From: Reyranellaceae bacterium
Lineage (GTDB): Bacteria; Pseudomonadota; Alphaproteobacteria; Reyranellales; Reyranellaceae
Direction: 5' to 3'
Assembly: GCA_022844045.1 (NCBI GenBank)
Contig: JALHMM010000037.1
Coordinates: 1-55,058 of the forward strand
DNA: 55,058 bases
Positions 1-8,320 of this stretch are shown in pieces. The notes beneath the pieces were generated by a model. That model was not told the DNA's origin. It did no database searches and saw only the letters and a program-made list of their open reading frames with translations. The position numbers and the translations under genes are program-made. Position 1 is the first letter of the stretch. The number at the start of each line of letters is the position of its first letter.

Positions 1-642
1 CGCCTGCGGCTCGCCGCCGCGGTCCGAGGCGGTGCCGAGCTCGAGCGCCGCCTCGAGCGCCGCCGCGCGCATCGCGCGCCAGTCACCCACCGCGAGACGC
101 ACCTCGCCCAGCGCCACGCGCAGCCCTTCCGCCAACGCCTCGGGCTCGGCGTTGTGGTCGATCTCGATGCGCATCACCGATTCGCGTCCGCCATCGTTGC
201 CGAGGGCGACCAGCCGGCCGGCCTCGTCGCGCCGTGCGCCGATGACGGGATGGGCCAGCAGGCGGATCGCCAGCTCGCGTCGCGTGATCTCGACCGCCAC
301 CGAGTCGACGAGGAACGGCATGTCGTCGTTGACGATCTCGACGACGCTATAGGGCGCGGCGTAGCCGTGCAGCCGCGGCGACGGATCGTAGACCCGCACC
401 TTGGCCTTACCGGCGGTGCGCTCGCGCGCGAAGTCGAGGGCGGTCAGCGCCGCAGTGGCGCGATCGGCGATCGGCGCGGCGGCAAGATCGTCGGCCGCCA
501 GCCCGCTATAGAGCGCGCGCGTGAAGATCGAGGCCATGTCGGGATCGAGACCGCGCCCGGCGGCGCGGCTGCGCGCCAGGTCGGTCACCGCGTCGAGCGT
601 CGAGGCGATCGCCGGGTCGGTCGGCGATGAGCGAACGTCCAT
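1..642 (-). CDS. NAD-specific glutamate dehydrogenase (large type), N-terminal part
   Basis: The first 214 codons of a minus-strand gene that leaves the window. The large (about 1600 residue) NAD-dependent glutamate dehydrogenases convert glutamate to 2-oxoglutarate and ammonia. What I see is the N-terminal regulatory portion; around residues 90-105 it contains VVEIVNDDMPFLVDSV, the most recognisable motif of that family. The ATG at 642 is preceded by GGAGGC. The catalytic domain lies outside the window, so activity cannot be judged. The gene is divergent from nrdAB across a 471-base gap. Identification rests on the motif and I am fairly sure of it. Confidence 0.82.
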   Translation of the reverse strand, partial: MDVRSSPTDPAIASTLDAVTDLARSRAAGRGLDPDMASIFTRALYSGLAADDLAAAPIADRATAALTALDFARERTAGKAKVRVYDPSPRLHGYAAPYSVVEIVNDDMPFLVDSVAVEITRRELAIRLLAHPVIGARRDEAGRLVALGNDGGRESVMRIEIDHNAEPEALAEGLRVALGEVRLAVGDWRAMRAAALEAALELGTASDRGGEPQA

Positions 643-1113
643 GGCGCCTCCATTGAAGCCTTCATCGGGCTTCTACCGCACCACTATTGCACCTCGATCA
701 TGACGATGGGAGGTGCGTGCGGGCTGGGGACAGCTTTGGGGATCATTTTTCCTTGAGGGGCAACAGCTTAGACGACGTGATCTCAGGTGGAGCGCGGAAT
801 TCTTGACAATCTCGTTGCCGACGTAGGAAATGCCTACAGGAGCGCGTTTTGTTCTCATATTGGGTGCGGCGCAGCAAGGTCAGAGACAGGCTAGGGAAAC
901 GTAATTTCAAACTGTGTTTTCTAACTAAATATCAATGCTTTATTAGACTGTTTTTGAGATTCACATGATCGGTAAAAGATTCGGAGTGACAGAGCCGGAG
1001 GCGGGCGTATCATCGACTAATAGTGGTTGGGAGCCCCATCCACTCAAGATGTAGCAAAAACCCACAAACTGTCCTGTCCACAGCTGTGGAAAGAAGACGA
1101 ACGGGGGCGTGAA
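643..1113. other. Intergenic region between NAD-GDH and nrdA
   Basis: A divergent intergenic stretch of 471 bases, clearly lower in GC than its surroundings between about 880 and 1110. It should hold both promoters. I see a TTGACA at 803-808 and an AT-rich tract at 900-980, but no convincing -35/-10 pair. I searched by eye for paired NrdR boxes (16-base ACAC...GTGT palindromes) and found none. A small stem-loop GTAGG-AAATG-CCTAC sits at 823-837. A perfect 14-base palindrome at 1077-1090 is listed separately. Small reading frames here do not look coding. Confidence 0.5.
1077..1090. repeat. Perfect 14-base palindrome upstream of nrdA
   Basis: TCCACAGCTGTGGA is its own reverse complement. It ends 23 bases before the preferred nrdA start. 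Each half carries TCCACA, the tail of a DnaA box (TTATCCACA), so it could bind a dimeric regulator or, more speculatively, DnaA, which is known to act on nrd promoters in E. coli. This is inference from position and symmetry only. Confidence 0.4.
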
Positions 1114-2982
1114 GTGTTTGATGTAGTGCAGGTTCAGAGCGGCGGCCGGGTGGTGATCGATCGGTCACGGGATGACAAGCTCACCCCGTTCGGCAAGGCG
1201 ACCTTGTCCGATCGCTATCTGCTGCCGGGCGAAAGCTACCAGGATCTCTTCGCACGCGTGGCCTCGGCCTATGCCGACGACGACGCGCATGCCCAGCGCC
1301 TCTACGACTACATCTCCAATCTGTGGTTCATGCCGGCGACGCCGGTGCTCAGCAACGGCGGCACCAATCGCGGCCTGCCGATCTCGTGCTTCCTCAACGA
1401 GTCCGACGACTCGCTCGAGGGCATCGTCAAGCTGTGGAACGAGAACGTCTGGCTGGCGGCGCGTGGCGGCGGCATTGGCTCCTACTGGGGCAATCTCCGC
1501 TCGATCGGCGAGAAGGTCGGCATGAATGGCAAGACGTCGGGCGTCGTGCCGTTCATCCGCGTCATGGATTCGCTCACGCTCGCGATCTCGCAGGGCTCGC
1601 TGCGCCGCGGCTCGGCGGCGGTCTACATCCCGGTCAGCCACCCGGAGATCGAGGAATTCATCGAGATCCGCCGCGCCAATGGCGGCGATCCCAACCGCAA
1701 GGCGCTCAACCTGCACCACGGCATCCTCATTCCCGACGCCTTCATGCGCGCGGTCGAGGCCGACGAGGAGTGGGCGCTGACCTCGCCCAAGGACGGCGCG
1801 CCGCTGCGCAAGGTCTCGGCCCGCGGCCTGTGGATCCGCATCCTGCAGGCGCGCATCGAGACCGGCGAGCCCTACATCATCTTCATCGACCACGTGAACA
1901 AGAACCTGCCCGAGCACCAGAAGCTCGCCGGCCTGCAGGTCAAGACCTCGAACCTGTGCAGCGAGATCACGCTGCCCACCGGCATCGACCGCTTCGGCAA
2001 GGAGCGCACGGCGGTGTGCTGCCTCTCCTCGCTGAACCTCGAGACCTATTTCGAGTGGCACGAGCATCCGATGTTCATCGAGGACGTCATGCGCTTCCTC
2101 GACAACGTGCTGCAGGGCTTCATCGAGGACGCCAGCGGCGAGTTCCAGCGCGCCACCTACTCGGCGATGCGCGAGCGAAGCGTCGGCCTGGGCGTGATGG
2201 GCTTCCACTCCTTCCTGCAGGCCAACAACATCCCGCTCGAGTCGGTGATGGCCAAGGTGTGGAACAAGAAGATGTTCAAGCACATCAAGGCCGGCGTCGA
2301 CGCCGCCTCGGTGACCTTGGCCGAGCAGCGCGGCGCCTGCCCCGACGCCGCCGATTTCGGCATCAAGGAGCGCTTCTCCAACAAGCTCGCCATCGCGCCC
2401 ACCGCGTCGATCTCGATCATTTGCGGCGGCGCCTCGCCGGGCATCGAGCCGGTGGCGGCCAACGTCTTCATGCACAAGACGCTCAGCGGCTCCTTCAGCG
2501 TGCGCAATCCCTATCTGCAGAAGGTGCTCGAGCAGAAGGGCCGCGACGACGAGGAGACGTGGACGTCGATCATGCTGAACCAGGGCTCGGTGCAGCATCT
2601 CGACTTCTTCGACGACCACGAGAAGTCGGTGTTCAAGACCGCCTTCGAGCTCGACCAGCGCTGGCTGATCGAGCACGCCGCCGACCGCACGCCGCACATC
2701 TGCCAGTCGCAGTCGCTCAACATCTTCTTGCCCGGCGACGTGCACAAACGCGACCTGCACCAGATCCATATGATGGCCTGGAAGCGGGGCGTGAAGACGC
2801 TCTACTACTGCCGCTCGCTCAGCATCCAGCGCGCGGAGGCGGTGTCGGGAGACATCGCCGGTTCCTCGGTCACGATGCCCCCTCTCCACAAGAACGGCGC
2901 CGACGCCCCCTCGGAACTGCCGCTGGCCGCCATGGCCCAAGAGAACAGCAACAACTACGAGGAATGCCTCGCCTGCCAATGA
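1114..2982 (+). CDS. nrdA: Ribonucleoside-diphosphate reductase, alpha subunit
   Basis: Large catalytic subunit of class I ribonucleotide reductase, which reduces ribonucleotides to deoxyribonucleotides in the cytoplasm with NrdB. Visible signatures are TSNLCSEITLP (the Asn-Cys-Glu radical active site), AVCCLSSLNLET, PISCFLNE, LYYCRSLS (the Tyr-Tyr radical relay) and a C-terminal ECLACQ with the CxxC used for re-reduction. At about 622 residues it is short: there is no N-terminal ATP cone. I chose GTG 1114, which follows a GGGGG stretch. The frame is open back to TTG 1027, but codons 1027-1113 have only about 45% G/C at third positions, unlike the rest of the gene, so they look untranslated. 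nrdB follows after 89 bases. Confidence 0.93.
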   Translation: MFDVVQVQSGGRVVIDRSRDDKLTPFGKATLSDRYLLPGESYQDLFARVASAYADDDAHAQRLYDYISNLWFMPATPVLSNGGTNRGLPISCFLNESDDSLEGIVKLWNENVWLAARGGGIGSYWGNLRSIGEKVGMNGKTSGVVPFIRVMDSLTLAISQGSLRRGSAAVYIPVSHPEIEEFIEIRRANGGDPNRKALNLHHGILIPDAFMRAVEADEEWALTSPKDGAPLRKVSARGLWIRILQARIETGEPYIIFIDHVNKNLPEHQKLAGLQVKTSNLCSEITLPTGIDRFGKERTAVCCLSSLNLETYFEWHEHPMFIEDVMRFLDNVLQGFIEDASGEFQRATYSAMRERSVGLGVMGFHSFLQANNIPLESVMAKVWNKKMFKHIKAGVDAASVTLAEQRGACPDAADFGIKERFSNKLAIAPTASISIICGGASPGIEPVAANVFMHKTLSGSFSVRNPYLQKVLEQKGRDDEETWTSIMLNQGSVQHLDFFDDHEKSVFKTAFELDQRWLIEHAADRTPHICQSQSLNIFLPGDVHKRDLHQIHMMAWKRGVKTLYYCRSLSIQRAEAVSGDIAGSSVTMPPLHKNGADAPSELPLAAMAQENSNNYEECLACQ

Positions 2983-3071
2983 GGCCCCGACCAACCTTGA
3001 CCGCGCCGCCATCTCGTTTGTGAGGGAGGGCGGCGCGGGCAGTCCTCAGCACTCAGTCCGTATCGGCCGCC

Positions 3072-4031
3072 ATGTCCCTGCTCGACGCCAAGCCCATCTA
3101 CAAGCCGTTCCGCTATCCCTGGGCCTATGAGGCCTGGCACACCCAGCAGCGCATCCACTGGCTGCCGGAAGAGGTGCCGCTGGCCGACGACGTCAAGGAC
3201 TGGCGCAACAAGCTCAGCGAGTCCGAGCGGCATCTGCTGACGCAGATCTTCCGCTTCTTCACCCAGGCCGATGTCGAAGTGAACAACTGCTACATGAAGC
3301 ACTATTCGAGGGTCTTCAAACCCACGGAAGTGCAGATGATGCTCTCGGCCTTCTCCTCGATGGAGACGGTGCACATCGCCGCCTACAGCCATCTGCTCGA
3401 CACCATCGGCATGCCGGAGAGCGAGTACTCGGCCTTCCTCCGCTACAAGGAGATGAAGGACAAGTACGACTACATGCAGAACTTCAACGTCGATTCGAAG
3501 GAGGACATCGCCAAGACCTTGGCGGTGTTCGGCGCCTTCACCGAGGGCCTGCAGCTCTTCGCCTCCTTCGCCATGCTGCTGAACTTCCCGCGCTTCAACA
3601 AGATGAAGGGCATGGGCCAGATCGTCTCGTGGTCGGTGCGCGACGAGACCCTGCACTGCAACTCGATGATCCGCCTGTTCCGCACTTTCGTCAGCGAGAA
3701 CCCGGAGATCTGGACCGAGGAACTGCGGCGCGAGCTCTACGTCGCCTGCGCCACCATCGTCGACCACGAGGACGCCTTCATCGACCTCGCCTTCGAGATG
3801 GGCGGCGTCGAGGGCATGACGGCCGAGGACGTGAAGAAGTACATCCGCTTCATCGCCGACCGGCGCCTGAACCAGCTCGGCCTGCAGCCGATCTTCCGCA
3901 CCGAGAAGAACCCGCTGCCCTGGATCGACGCCATGCTCAACGCCGTCGAGCACACGAATTTCTTCGAGAACCGCGCGACCGAATACTCCAAGGCCTCGAC
4001 CCGGGGCACCTGGGAGGACGCGTTCGCGTAA
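3072..4031 (+). CDS. nrdB: Ribonucleoside-diphosphate reductase, beta subunit
   Basis: Radical-generating small subunit of class I ribonucleotide reductase, 319 residues. All di-iron ligands can be placed: D67, E98, H101, E158, E192 and H195. The D67-E98 spacing equals D84-E115 of E. coli NrdB, and Y105 (HIAAYSHLL) is at the radical tyrosine position. This supports a tyrosyl-radical enzyme. There is no N-terminal ATP cone on this subunit either, so the NrdAB pair encoded here lacks the usual overall-activity switch. It probably forms an operon with nrdA. No strong ribosome-binding site is visible before the ATG. Confidence 0.95.
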   Translation: MSLLDAKPIYKPFRYPWAYEAWHTQQRIHWLPEEVPLADDVKDWRNKLSESERHLLTQIFRFFTQADVEVNNCYMKHYSRVFKPTEVQMMLSAFSSMETVHIAAYSHLLDTIGMPESEYSAFLRYKEMKDKYDYMQNFNVDSKEDIAKTLAVFGAFTEGLQLFASFAMLLNFPRFNKMKGMGQIVSWSVRDETLHCNSMIRLFRTFVSENPEIWTEELRRELYVACATIVDHEDAFIDLAFEMGGVEGMTAEDVKKYIRFIADRRLNQLGLQPIFRTEKNPLPWIDAMLNAVEHTNFFENRATEYSKASTRGTWEDAFA

Positions 4032-4123
4032 CCGCGTTGCGCCGCGCGCCCGCGCGTGGCATCTGAGTGGTGGCTGCCGCGGCGAGTTCCCCCCGTCGCG
4101 CCGCCATCGGGAAAGACCAACGA

Positions 4124-5065
4124 ATGCCGATCATGCGTACGATCGGATGGTGTGTCGCTGGCCTGCTGGGCACCGCGCTGGTGGCGCAGGCGCAGCAACC
4201 CGCTCCCGCGCCGCCGCCCCGGCCGCCGGAGATGTCGGGCTACGCCATTTCCTACACCATCACCATCGACAAGACGCCGGGCGATATCCACGCCGAAGCG
4301 CAGATGTCGGAGTCCTGGACGCGCACCTGCGACTCGTGGAGCTATGGCGGCGCGCTGTATTACGTCATCGACAAGGGCATCAAGGGCCGGCGCGGCGAGG
4401 ACCAGCCGTTCAGCGACCAGGCCAATATCTACAACGAGCGCCTGAACTTCACCGAGAGTCTCGACGGTGACCGGCTGGGCTACCGCGCGCAGTACATGGC
4501 CAACTCGCGCGGCGATCCGGCCGAGGGCGCGGCCTTCTTCGGCGGGCCTGAGAAGAAGGGCATGCTGCAGGTGCGTGTCGGCAGGGTACCGCGCGAGGTC
4601 GAGCTGCCAGCCGGCAATATCGGGCCGATGACGTTTCGCCGCCTGCTGCTGGAGCAGCTGCGCGCCGACCATCCCGGCCCCTGGTACGCCTCGACCGTCG
4701 ATCTGGTGCGCTTCCAGATGCCGGTCGACCTCAAGGTCGAGTTGACATCGTCGGCGCCGTTCCGCGAGCCGATCAGCACGGTCGGCACGTTGAAGGACCC
4801 GCCGCCGCCCGACCCCAAGGCGCCCAAGCCAGCCAAGGGAAAGCCAGCCGCCGCGACAGGCCCAGTTCGCGAAATGCCGGCGCCCCTGCGGGGCCGCCGC
4901 TGGGTGCTGAAGCAGACCTCCCAGACCCTCGGCGAGCGCGCCGAGGTGGTCTACGAGATGTTCGAGAGTGGCATGATCCCGCGCCTGAACTTCAAGCGCG
5001 AGGGCATCGAGATGAAGGCCGTGATCAAGGATCTCACGGAATTCCCCAACCCCAAGTGCGATTGA
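4124..5065 (+). CDS. EipB-like (DUF1849) periplasmic envelope-integrity protein
   Basis: A secreted protein of 313 residues. A signal peptide is clear: MPIMRT, a hydrophobic stretch to about residue 22, then AQA before the likely cleavage, followed by a proline-rich linker. The mature part starts with YAISYTITID and carries RTCDSWSYGG near its N-terminus and FPNPKCD at the very end. Brucella EipB (DUF1849) folds as a periplasmic beta-spiral closed by a disulfide between such an early and a late cysteine. A second proline/lysine-rich insert lies around residues 225-255. ATG 4124 fits the signal peptide; the frame is open further upstream to GTG 4067. Family assignment is by motif, not by search. 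Confidence 0.6.
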   Translation: MPIMRTIGWCVAGLLGTALVAQAQQPAPAPPPRPPEMSGYAISYTITIDKTPGDIHAEAQMSESWTRTCDSWSYGGALYYVIDKGIKGRRGEDQPFSDQANIYNERLNFTESLDGDRLGYRAQYMANSRGDPAEGAAFFGGPEKKGMLQVRVGRVPREVELPAGNIGPMTFRRLLLEQLRADHPGPWYASTVDLVRFQMPVDLKVELTSSAPFREPISTVGTLKDPPPPDPKAPKPAKGKPAAATGPVREMPAPLRGRRWVLKQTSQTLGERAEVVYEMFESGMIPRLNFKREGIEMKAVIKDLTEFPNPKCD

Positions 5066-5658
5066 GCGCCAGCGAGGCCATCGCGGCGCTGTTCGAGCAC
5101 CACCCGCGCGGCGAGCGGCGTGCCGTCGCGGTCGGCGATCTGCTGATACGCGCCGCCGCGCCCAGCGCGGGTGATTGGTGGGGCTGCTTCACGGTCAAGC
5201 GCAGCGGCGCGCGCCTGTTCGGCGACGGCTTCCGCACCGGCGATCTCGGCCGAGCGTTCTTTCGCGACCAGGCGCGGCGCGGTCACATCCTGATCGTCGA
5301 GAACGCCACCGGTCGCCGGCTCGGCTTCGTCATCGTCGTGCGCGAAGGCGGTGAGCTGGAGCTGCAAAACATCTACATGCGCTACGAGGCGTCCGGCCGC
5401 GGCGTCGGCCGGCTGATGATGGACGGCGTGTTGGCCTTCGCCGCGAAGATCGCCGCGTCGCGCGTGACCTTGCTGACCAGCGGCACCGCGCCGTGGAACC
5501 GCCGCTGGTACGAGAGCGTCGGCTTTCGCCGCTGGCCGATCGGCGTGGCCATGCCACGCTATCTCTACCAGGCGCATCGCGAGGAGGTGCGGCGTCTGGG
5601 CGTCCAACGCAGCCCGCACGCCCGCGCGCGCATCGTGATGGCGCGCCCGTCGTCGTAG
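5056..5658 (+). CDS. GNAT-family N-acetyltransferase
   Basis: A 200-residue acetyltransferase-fold protein. The acetyl-CoA binding loop is visible as RGVGRLMMDGVLAFA and the family's C-terminal tyrosine-containing segment as YESVGFRRW. Substrate is unknown. The start overlaps the end of the EipB-like gene: GTG 5056 overlaps by ten bases, and TTG 5062 would overlap the TGA itself, so the two are translationally coupled either way. It ends just before a palindromic repeat and converges on the flavin monooxygenase gene. Confidence 0.75.
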   Translation: MRLSASEAIAALFEHHPRGERRAVAVGDLLIRAAAPSAGDWWGCFTVKRSGARLFGDGFRTGDLGRAFFRDQARRGHILIVENATGRRLGFVIVVREGGELELQNIYMRYEASGRGVGRLMMDGVLAFAAKIAASRVTLLTSGTAPWNRRWYESVGFRRWPIGVAMPRYLYQAHREEVRRLGVQRSPHARARIVMARPSS

Positions 5659-5661
5659 CCT

Positions 5662-5682
5662 TCCCTTCCCCCTCCAGGGGAA
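5662..5682. repeat. Solo copy of the CCTTCCCCC palindromic repeat
   Basis: A hairpin with arms CCTTCCCC and GGGGAAGG between two convergent genes. It is the core of the repeat family whose paired copies are at 39050 and 54861, with one changed base beside the centre. In this position it could serve as a bidirectional transcription terminator. Confidence 0.6.
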
Positions 5683-5696
5683 GGTAACGGCATCGC

Positions 5697-6953
5697 TCAA
5701 GATGACGGGGAGGCCGCGAGCTTCAGCAGGCTTTCCTTGTCGTAGAGCGCGATGCGCTTGTAGTCGCCGACGATGCTTTCGAGCTCGGCGGCTGGCAGCA
5801 CTTTCTCGAGATCGGTGAAGCCGTCCGGCGCGCGCTCCTCGACGAGGTCGAGCATGCGGTCGAGCCCGTGCTTGCGGTTGCTCTCGACGATGCGCGCGGT
5901 GGGCGGCAGGCGGCGCTGCTCGTAGAGCTTCAACGCCGCGGTCGGATCGGCCTCTTCCGACAGCGCGATGGTCAGCGCCTCGCCGTCGATGATCGCCTGC
6001 GTCGCACCATTGGAACCGATCGGATACATCGGATGCGCCGCGTCGCCGAGCAAGGTGACTCGGTCGTGGCTCCAGCGCGGCAGTGGATCGCGATCGACCA
6101 TCGGGAACTCGAAGATCGCGCTGGCCGAGCGGATGATCGCGGGCACGTCGAGCCAGCCGAAGTTCCAGCCCGAGAATTTCGGCAGGATGTCGTTGATGTC
6201 GCCGGGCTTGTTCCAGTCCTCGCGCGGCGGCGTCGTGCCGTCGCCGAGATAGAGATCGGCGATCCAGTTGATCAGCGCCGTGCCGCGCTCGGCGTGCTGG
6301 CGCGAGATCGGATAGCAGACGAATTTCTGCCGGTGGTGGCCGGCCTGCACCATCGAGCGGCCGGTGAGGAAGGGCGTGCCCTCGCTGACGCCGCGCCACA
6401 TCATCACGCCCTGCCAGCGCGGCGGGCCCTCATTGGGATAGAACGTCGCGCGCACCGTCGAGTGGATGCCGTCGGCGCCGACCAGGATGTCGGCGCTGTC
6501 GTCGCCGACAGGCTTGCCATCGCGGTCGACGAAGTGCGCCGTAACGCCGTCTGCGGTCTGCTCGAAGCGCGCCAGGCGATGGCCGCGGCGGATGTCGCCC
6601 TCGCCCAGCCGCTTTGTGGCGGCGTTGAGCAGCGCCATCTGCAGATCGCCGCGATGAACCGAGAATTGCGGCCAGGGATAGCCGCCGTCCAGCCCGCGCG
6701 GATCGCGCCAGATCGGCTGGCCGTGGCGGTTGGCGAAGACCAGTTCGGCGGTGCGGATCGCCACTTTGTCGAGATCGTCGACCAGGCCGAGCTTGGAGAG
6801 GATGCGGATCGCGCTGGGCTGCACGTTGATGCCGACACCCAACGCGCGGATCTCGCCGACCGCTTCGTAGACGCGCACCTGGTGGCCGGCGGCGCGTAGG
6901 CAGAGCGCGGCGGTCAGCCCGCCGATACCGCCGCCGACAATGATCGCCCGCAT
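5697..6953 (-). CDS. FAD-dependent monooxygenase (group A, PhzS/salicylate-hydroxylase-like)
   Basis: A 418-residue single-component flavoprotein monooxygenase. It has the Rossmann fingerprint GGGIGG at residues 8-13, the second FAD motif VGADGIHSTVR near 155, and the LLGDAAHPMYPIGSNG motif near 295 that contacts the flavin ribityl chain. These enzymes hydroxylate aromatic or quinone-like substrates with NAD(P)H and O2. Overall length and motif wording recall PhzS-type proteins, but the substrate cannot be inferred. It is the last gene of a minus-strand run and follows the DUF971 gene by four bases. Confidence 0.8.
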   Translation of the reverse strand: MRAIIVGGGIGGLTAALCLRAAGHQVRVYEAVGEIRALGVGINVQPSAIRILSKLGLVDDLDKVAIRTAELVFANRHGQPIWRDPRGLDGGYPWPQFSVHRGDLQMALLNAATKRLGEGDIRRGHRLARFEQTADGVTAHFVDRDGKPVGDDSADILVGADGIHSTVRATFYPNEGPPRWQGVMMWRGVSEGTPFLTGRSMVQAGHHRQKFVCYPISRQHAERGTALINWIADLYLGDGTTPPREDWNKPGDINDILPKFSGWNFGWLDVPAIIRSASAIFEFPMVDRDPLPRWSHDRVTLLGDAAHPMYPIGSNGATQAIIDGEALTIALSEEADPTAALKLYEQRRLPPTARIVESNRKHGLDRMLDLVEERAPDGFTDLEKVLPAAELESIVGDYKRIALYDKESLLKLAASPSS

Positions 6954-6957
6954 GCGC

Positions 6958-7344
6958 TCAGGGATCGCGGCTCAGCCCGCGATAGAGCAGGGCGGCGAGA
7001 TAGGTGTCCCACTTCTCCTTGTGCTTGCTGCCAAGCTCGTGGAGGTAGGCCCAGCTGTAGATGCCGGTATCGTGTTTATCGTCGAAGCGAATGCGGATGG
7101 CGTAGTTGCCGACCGGCTCGATGGCGTCGATGCGCACGTGGCGACGGCCGGCGACGATCTTCTTCTGGTCGGCGCTGTGACCCTGCACCTCGGCCGACGG
7201 GCTCTCGACGCGCAGATACTCGGCCGAATAAGTGAACTTCTGATCGCCCTCGAAATCGACCTCCAACCTGCCCTCGTCGCGGAACAGACGGATTTCGGCC
7301 GGCCAGGGCTGTGTGCCGGCGGGCGGCGCCTCTGCCAGGCTCAT
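6958..7344 (-). CDS. DUF971 family protein
   Basis: A small soluble protein of 128 residues resembling the N-terminal domain of gamma-butyrobetaine hydroxylases found as a free-standing protein (DUF971). Typical wording is present: [27 protein letters not shown] and [20 protein letters not shown]. The stand-alone domain has been linked to iron-sulfur metabolism in some bacteria, but nothing in this sequence proves a role. Its start overlaps the end of the Trm112-like gene by four bases (ATGA), so they are co-translated. Confidence 0.82.
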   Translation of the reverse strand: MSLAEAPPAGTQPWPAEIRLFRDEGRLEVDFEGDQKFTYSAEYLRVESPSAEVQGHSADQKKIVAGRRHVRIDAIEPVGNYAIRIRFDDKHDTGIYSWAYLHELGSKHKEKWDTYLAALLYRGLSRDP

Positions 7345-7550
7345 GGCGTGTCCTCCAGCCGGCGCGCCTCGCCCGGCAACATGATCGGGATCCCGTCGCG
7401 GATCGGATAGGCCAGCCCGGCGCGGCGGCTGATCAGCTCGCCGGCGGCGGAGTCGAACTCCAGCGGCCCGTGGGTCACCGGACAGACCAGGATCTCGAGC
7501 AGCTTCGGGTCGATGCCGACCTTGCCGGCCGGCGTTTCGGGAGGGGACAT
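7341..7550 (-). CDS. Trm112-family protein
   Basis: A 69-residue protein with the Trm112 core [19 protein letters not shown] and the following [14 protein letters not shown]. In eukaryotes and archaea Trm112 activates methyltransferases; the bacterial members are short and their role is not settled. Only one of the cysteines of the zinc-binding versions remains here, so metal binding is doubtful. It overlaps the DUF971 gene by four bases and follows the LON-domain gene by 42 bases. Confidence 0.85.
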   Translation of the reverse strand: MSPPETPAGKVGIDPKLLEILVCPVTHGPLEFDSAAGELISRRAGLAYPIRDGIPIMLPGEARRLEDTP

Positions 7551-7592
7551 GCGACGCTCCGGACGCTTGGCCTTCGCTATAGCACGTCAGGC

Positions 7593-8303
7593 TCAGTGGC
7601 GCGACGGCGTCTCGGGCCCGCCGCCACCCATGGCCGCCATTTCGAGCAGCGCGACCAGCAGGCGCGCGCGCGCCGAGCTATCTGGCGCCTCCAGCAAGGC
7701 CTGCTTCTCCGTGGGTGCGAAGGGGCAGACCATGGCGAGCGAGGTCACGAGATTGTCGTCGCTGGCCCGCTTCAGCCCGCTCCAGTCGCCCTGCAGCTTG
7801 CGCGCGCGGAAGAAGCCTTCCAGCGCCGTCATCAGCCTGGGACGGTCGAGTTCCATCGCGTCGTCGTCGCCCTCGAGGTCCTCGCGGTAGCGGGCGTAGT
7901 TCGGGATCACGCGGCGGTAGCCGTTGGCGTGCAGCGGCAGCTCCTGGCCGGCTTCGAAGCGGATCAGCCCGGCCAGGGTGACCAGCAGGCGCCCGTCATC
8001 GGTCTCGGAGAAGGCGACGATGCGGCCGGCGCAGCCCACGCCCTCGACCGGCGGCGGGCCGCTGTCTTCGGGCAGGCCGTCGCCGGCGAAGCCGCCGGGC
8101 ATGGTCGGTTGCAGCATGCCGATCATGCGCGCGCCGGCCAGGGCGTCGAAGAACATCGCGAGGTAGCGCGGCTCGAAGATGTTGAGCGGCAGACGACCGC
8201 CGGGCAGCAGCAGCACGCCGCTCAGCGGGAAGATCGGCAGCACTTCGGGCAGTTGCTCGAAGGCCGGGTCGAACGGGTTGGACGATGGCCGGCGCCCGAT
8301 CAT
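7593..8303 (-). CDS. LON N-terminal domain (PUA-like) protein
   Basis: A 236-residue protein consisting of a LON substrate-binding domain without the ATPase or protease parts. The typical start is visible: PEVLPIFPLSGVLLLPGGRLPLNIFEPRYLAM at residues 19-50, followed by a GxGCAGRI strand and a helical C-terminus. Stand-alone LON-domain proteins next to YbbN-type thioredoxins are common in alphaproteobacteria, suggesting a role in protein quality control, though this is inference. The ATG at 8303 lies 17 bases after the YbbN stop. Confidence 0.85.
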   Translation of the reverse strand: MIGRRPSSNPFDPAFEQLPEVLPIFPLSGVLLLPGGRLPLNIFEPRYLAMFFDALAGARMIGMLQPTMPGGFAGDGLPEDSGPPPVEGVGCAGRIVAFSETDDGRLLVTLAGLIRFEAGQELPLHANGYRRVIPNYARYREDLEGDDDAMELDRPRLMTALEGFFRARKLQGDWSGLKRASDDNLVTSLAMVCPFAPTEKQALLEAPDSSARARLLVALLEMAAMGGGGPETPSRH

Positions 8304-8320
8304 CGTGCGCCTCCGCGTGC

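Noticed and set aside
673..858. A 61-codon minus-strand frame upstream of the NAD-GDH start
   Set aside because: No ribosome-binding site, no motif and unusual composition; more likely part of the promoter region.
1060..1110. NrdR boxes in front of nrdA
   Set aside because: No pair of ACAC...GTGT 16-base palindromes at the expected spacing could be found; only the unrelated 14-base palindrome is present.
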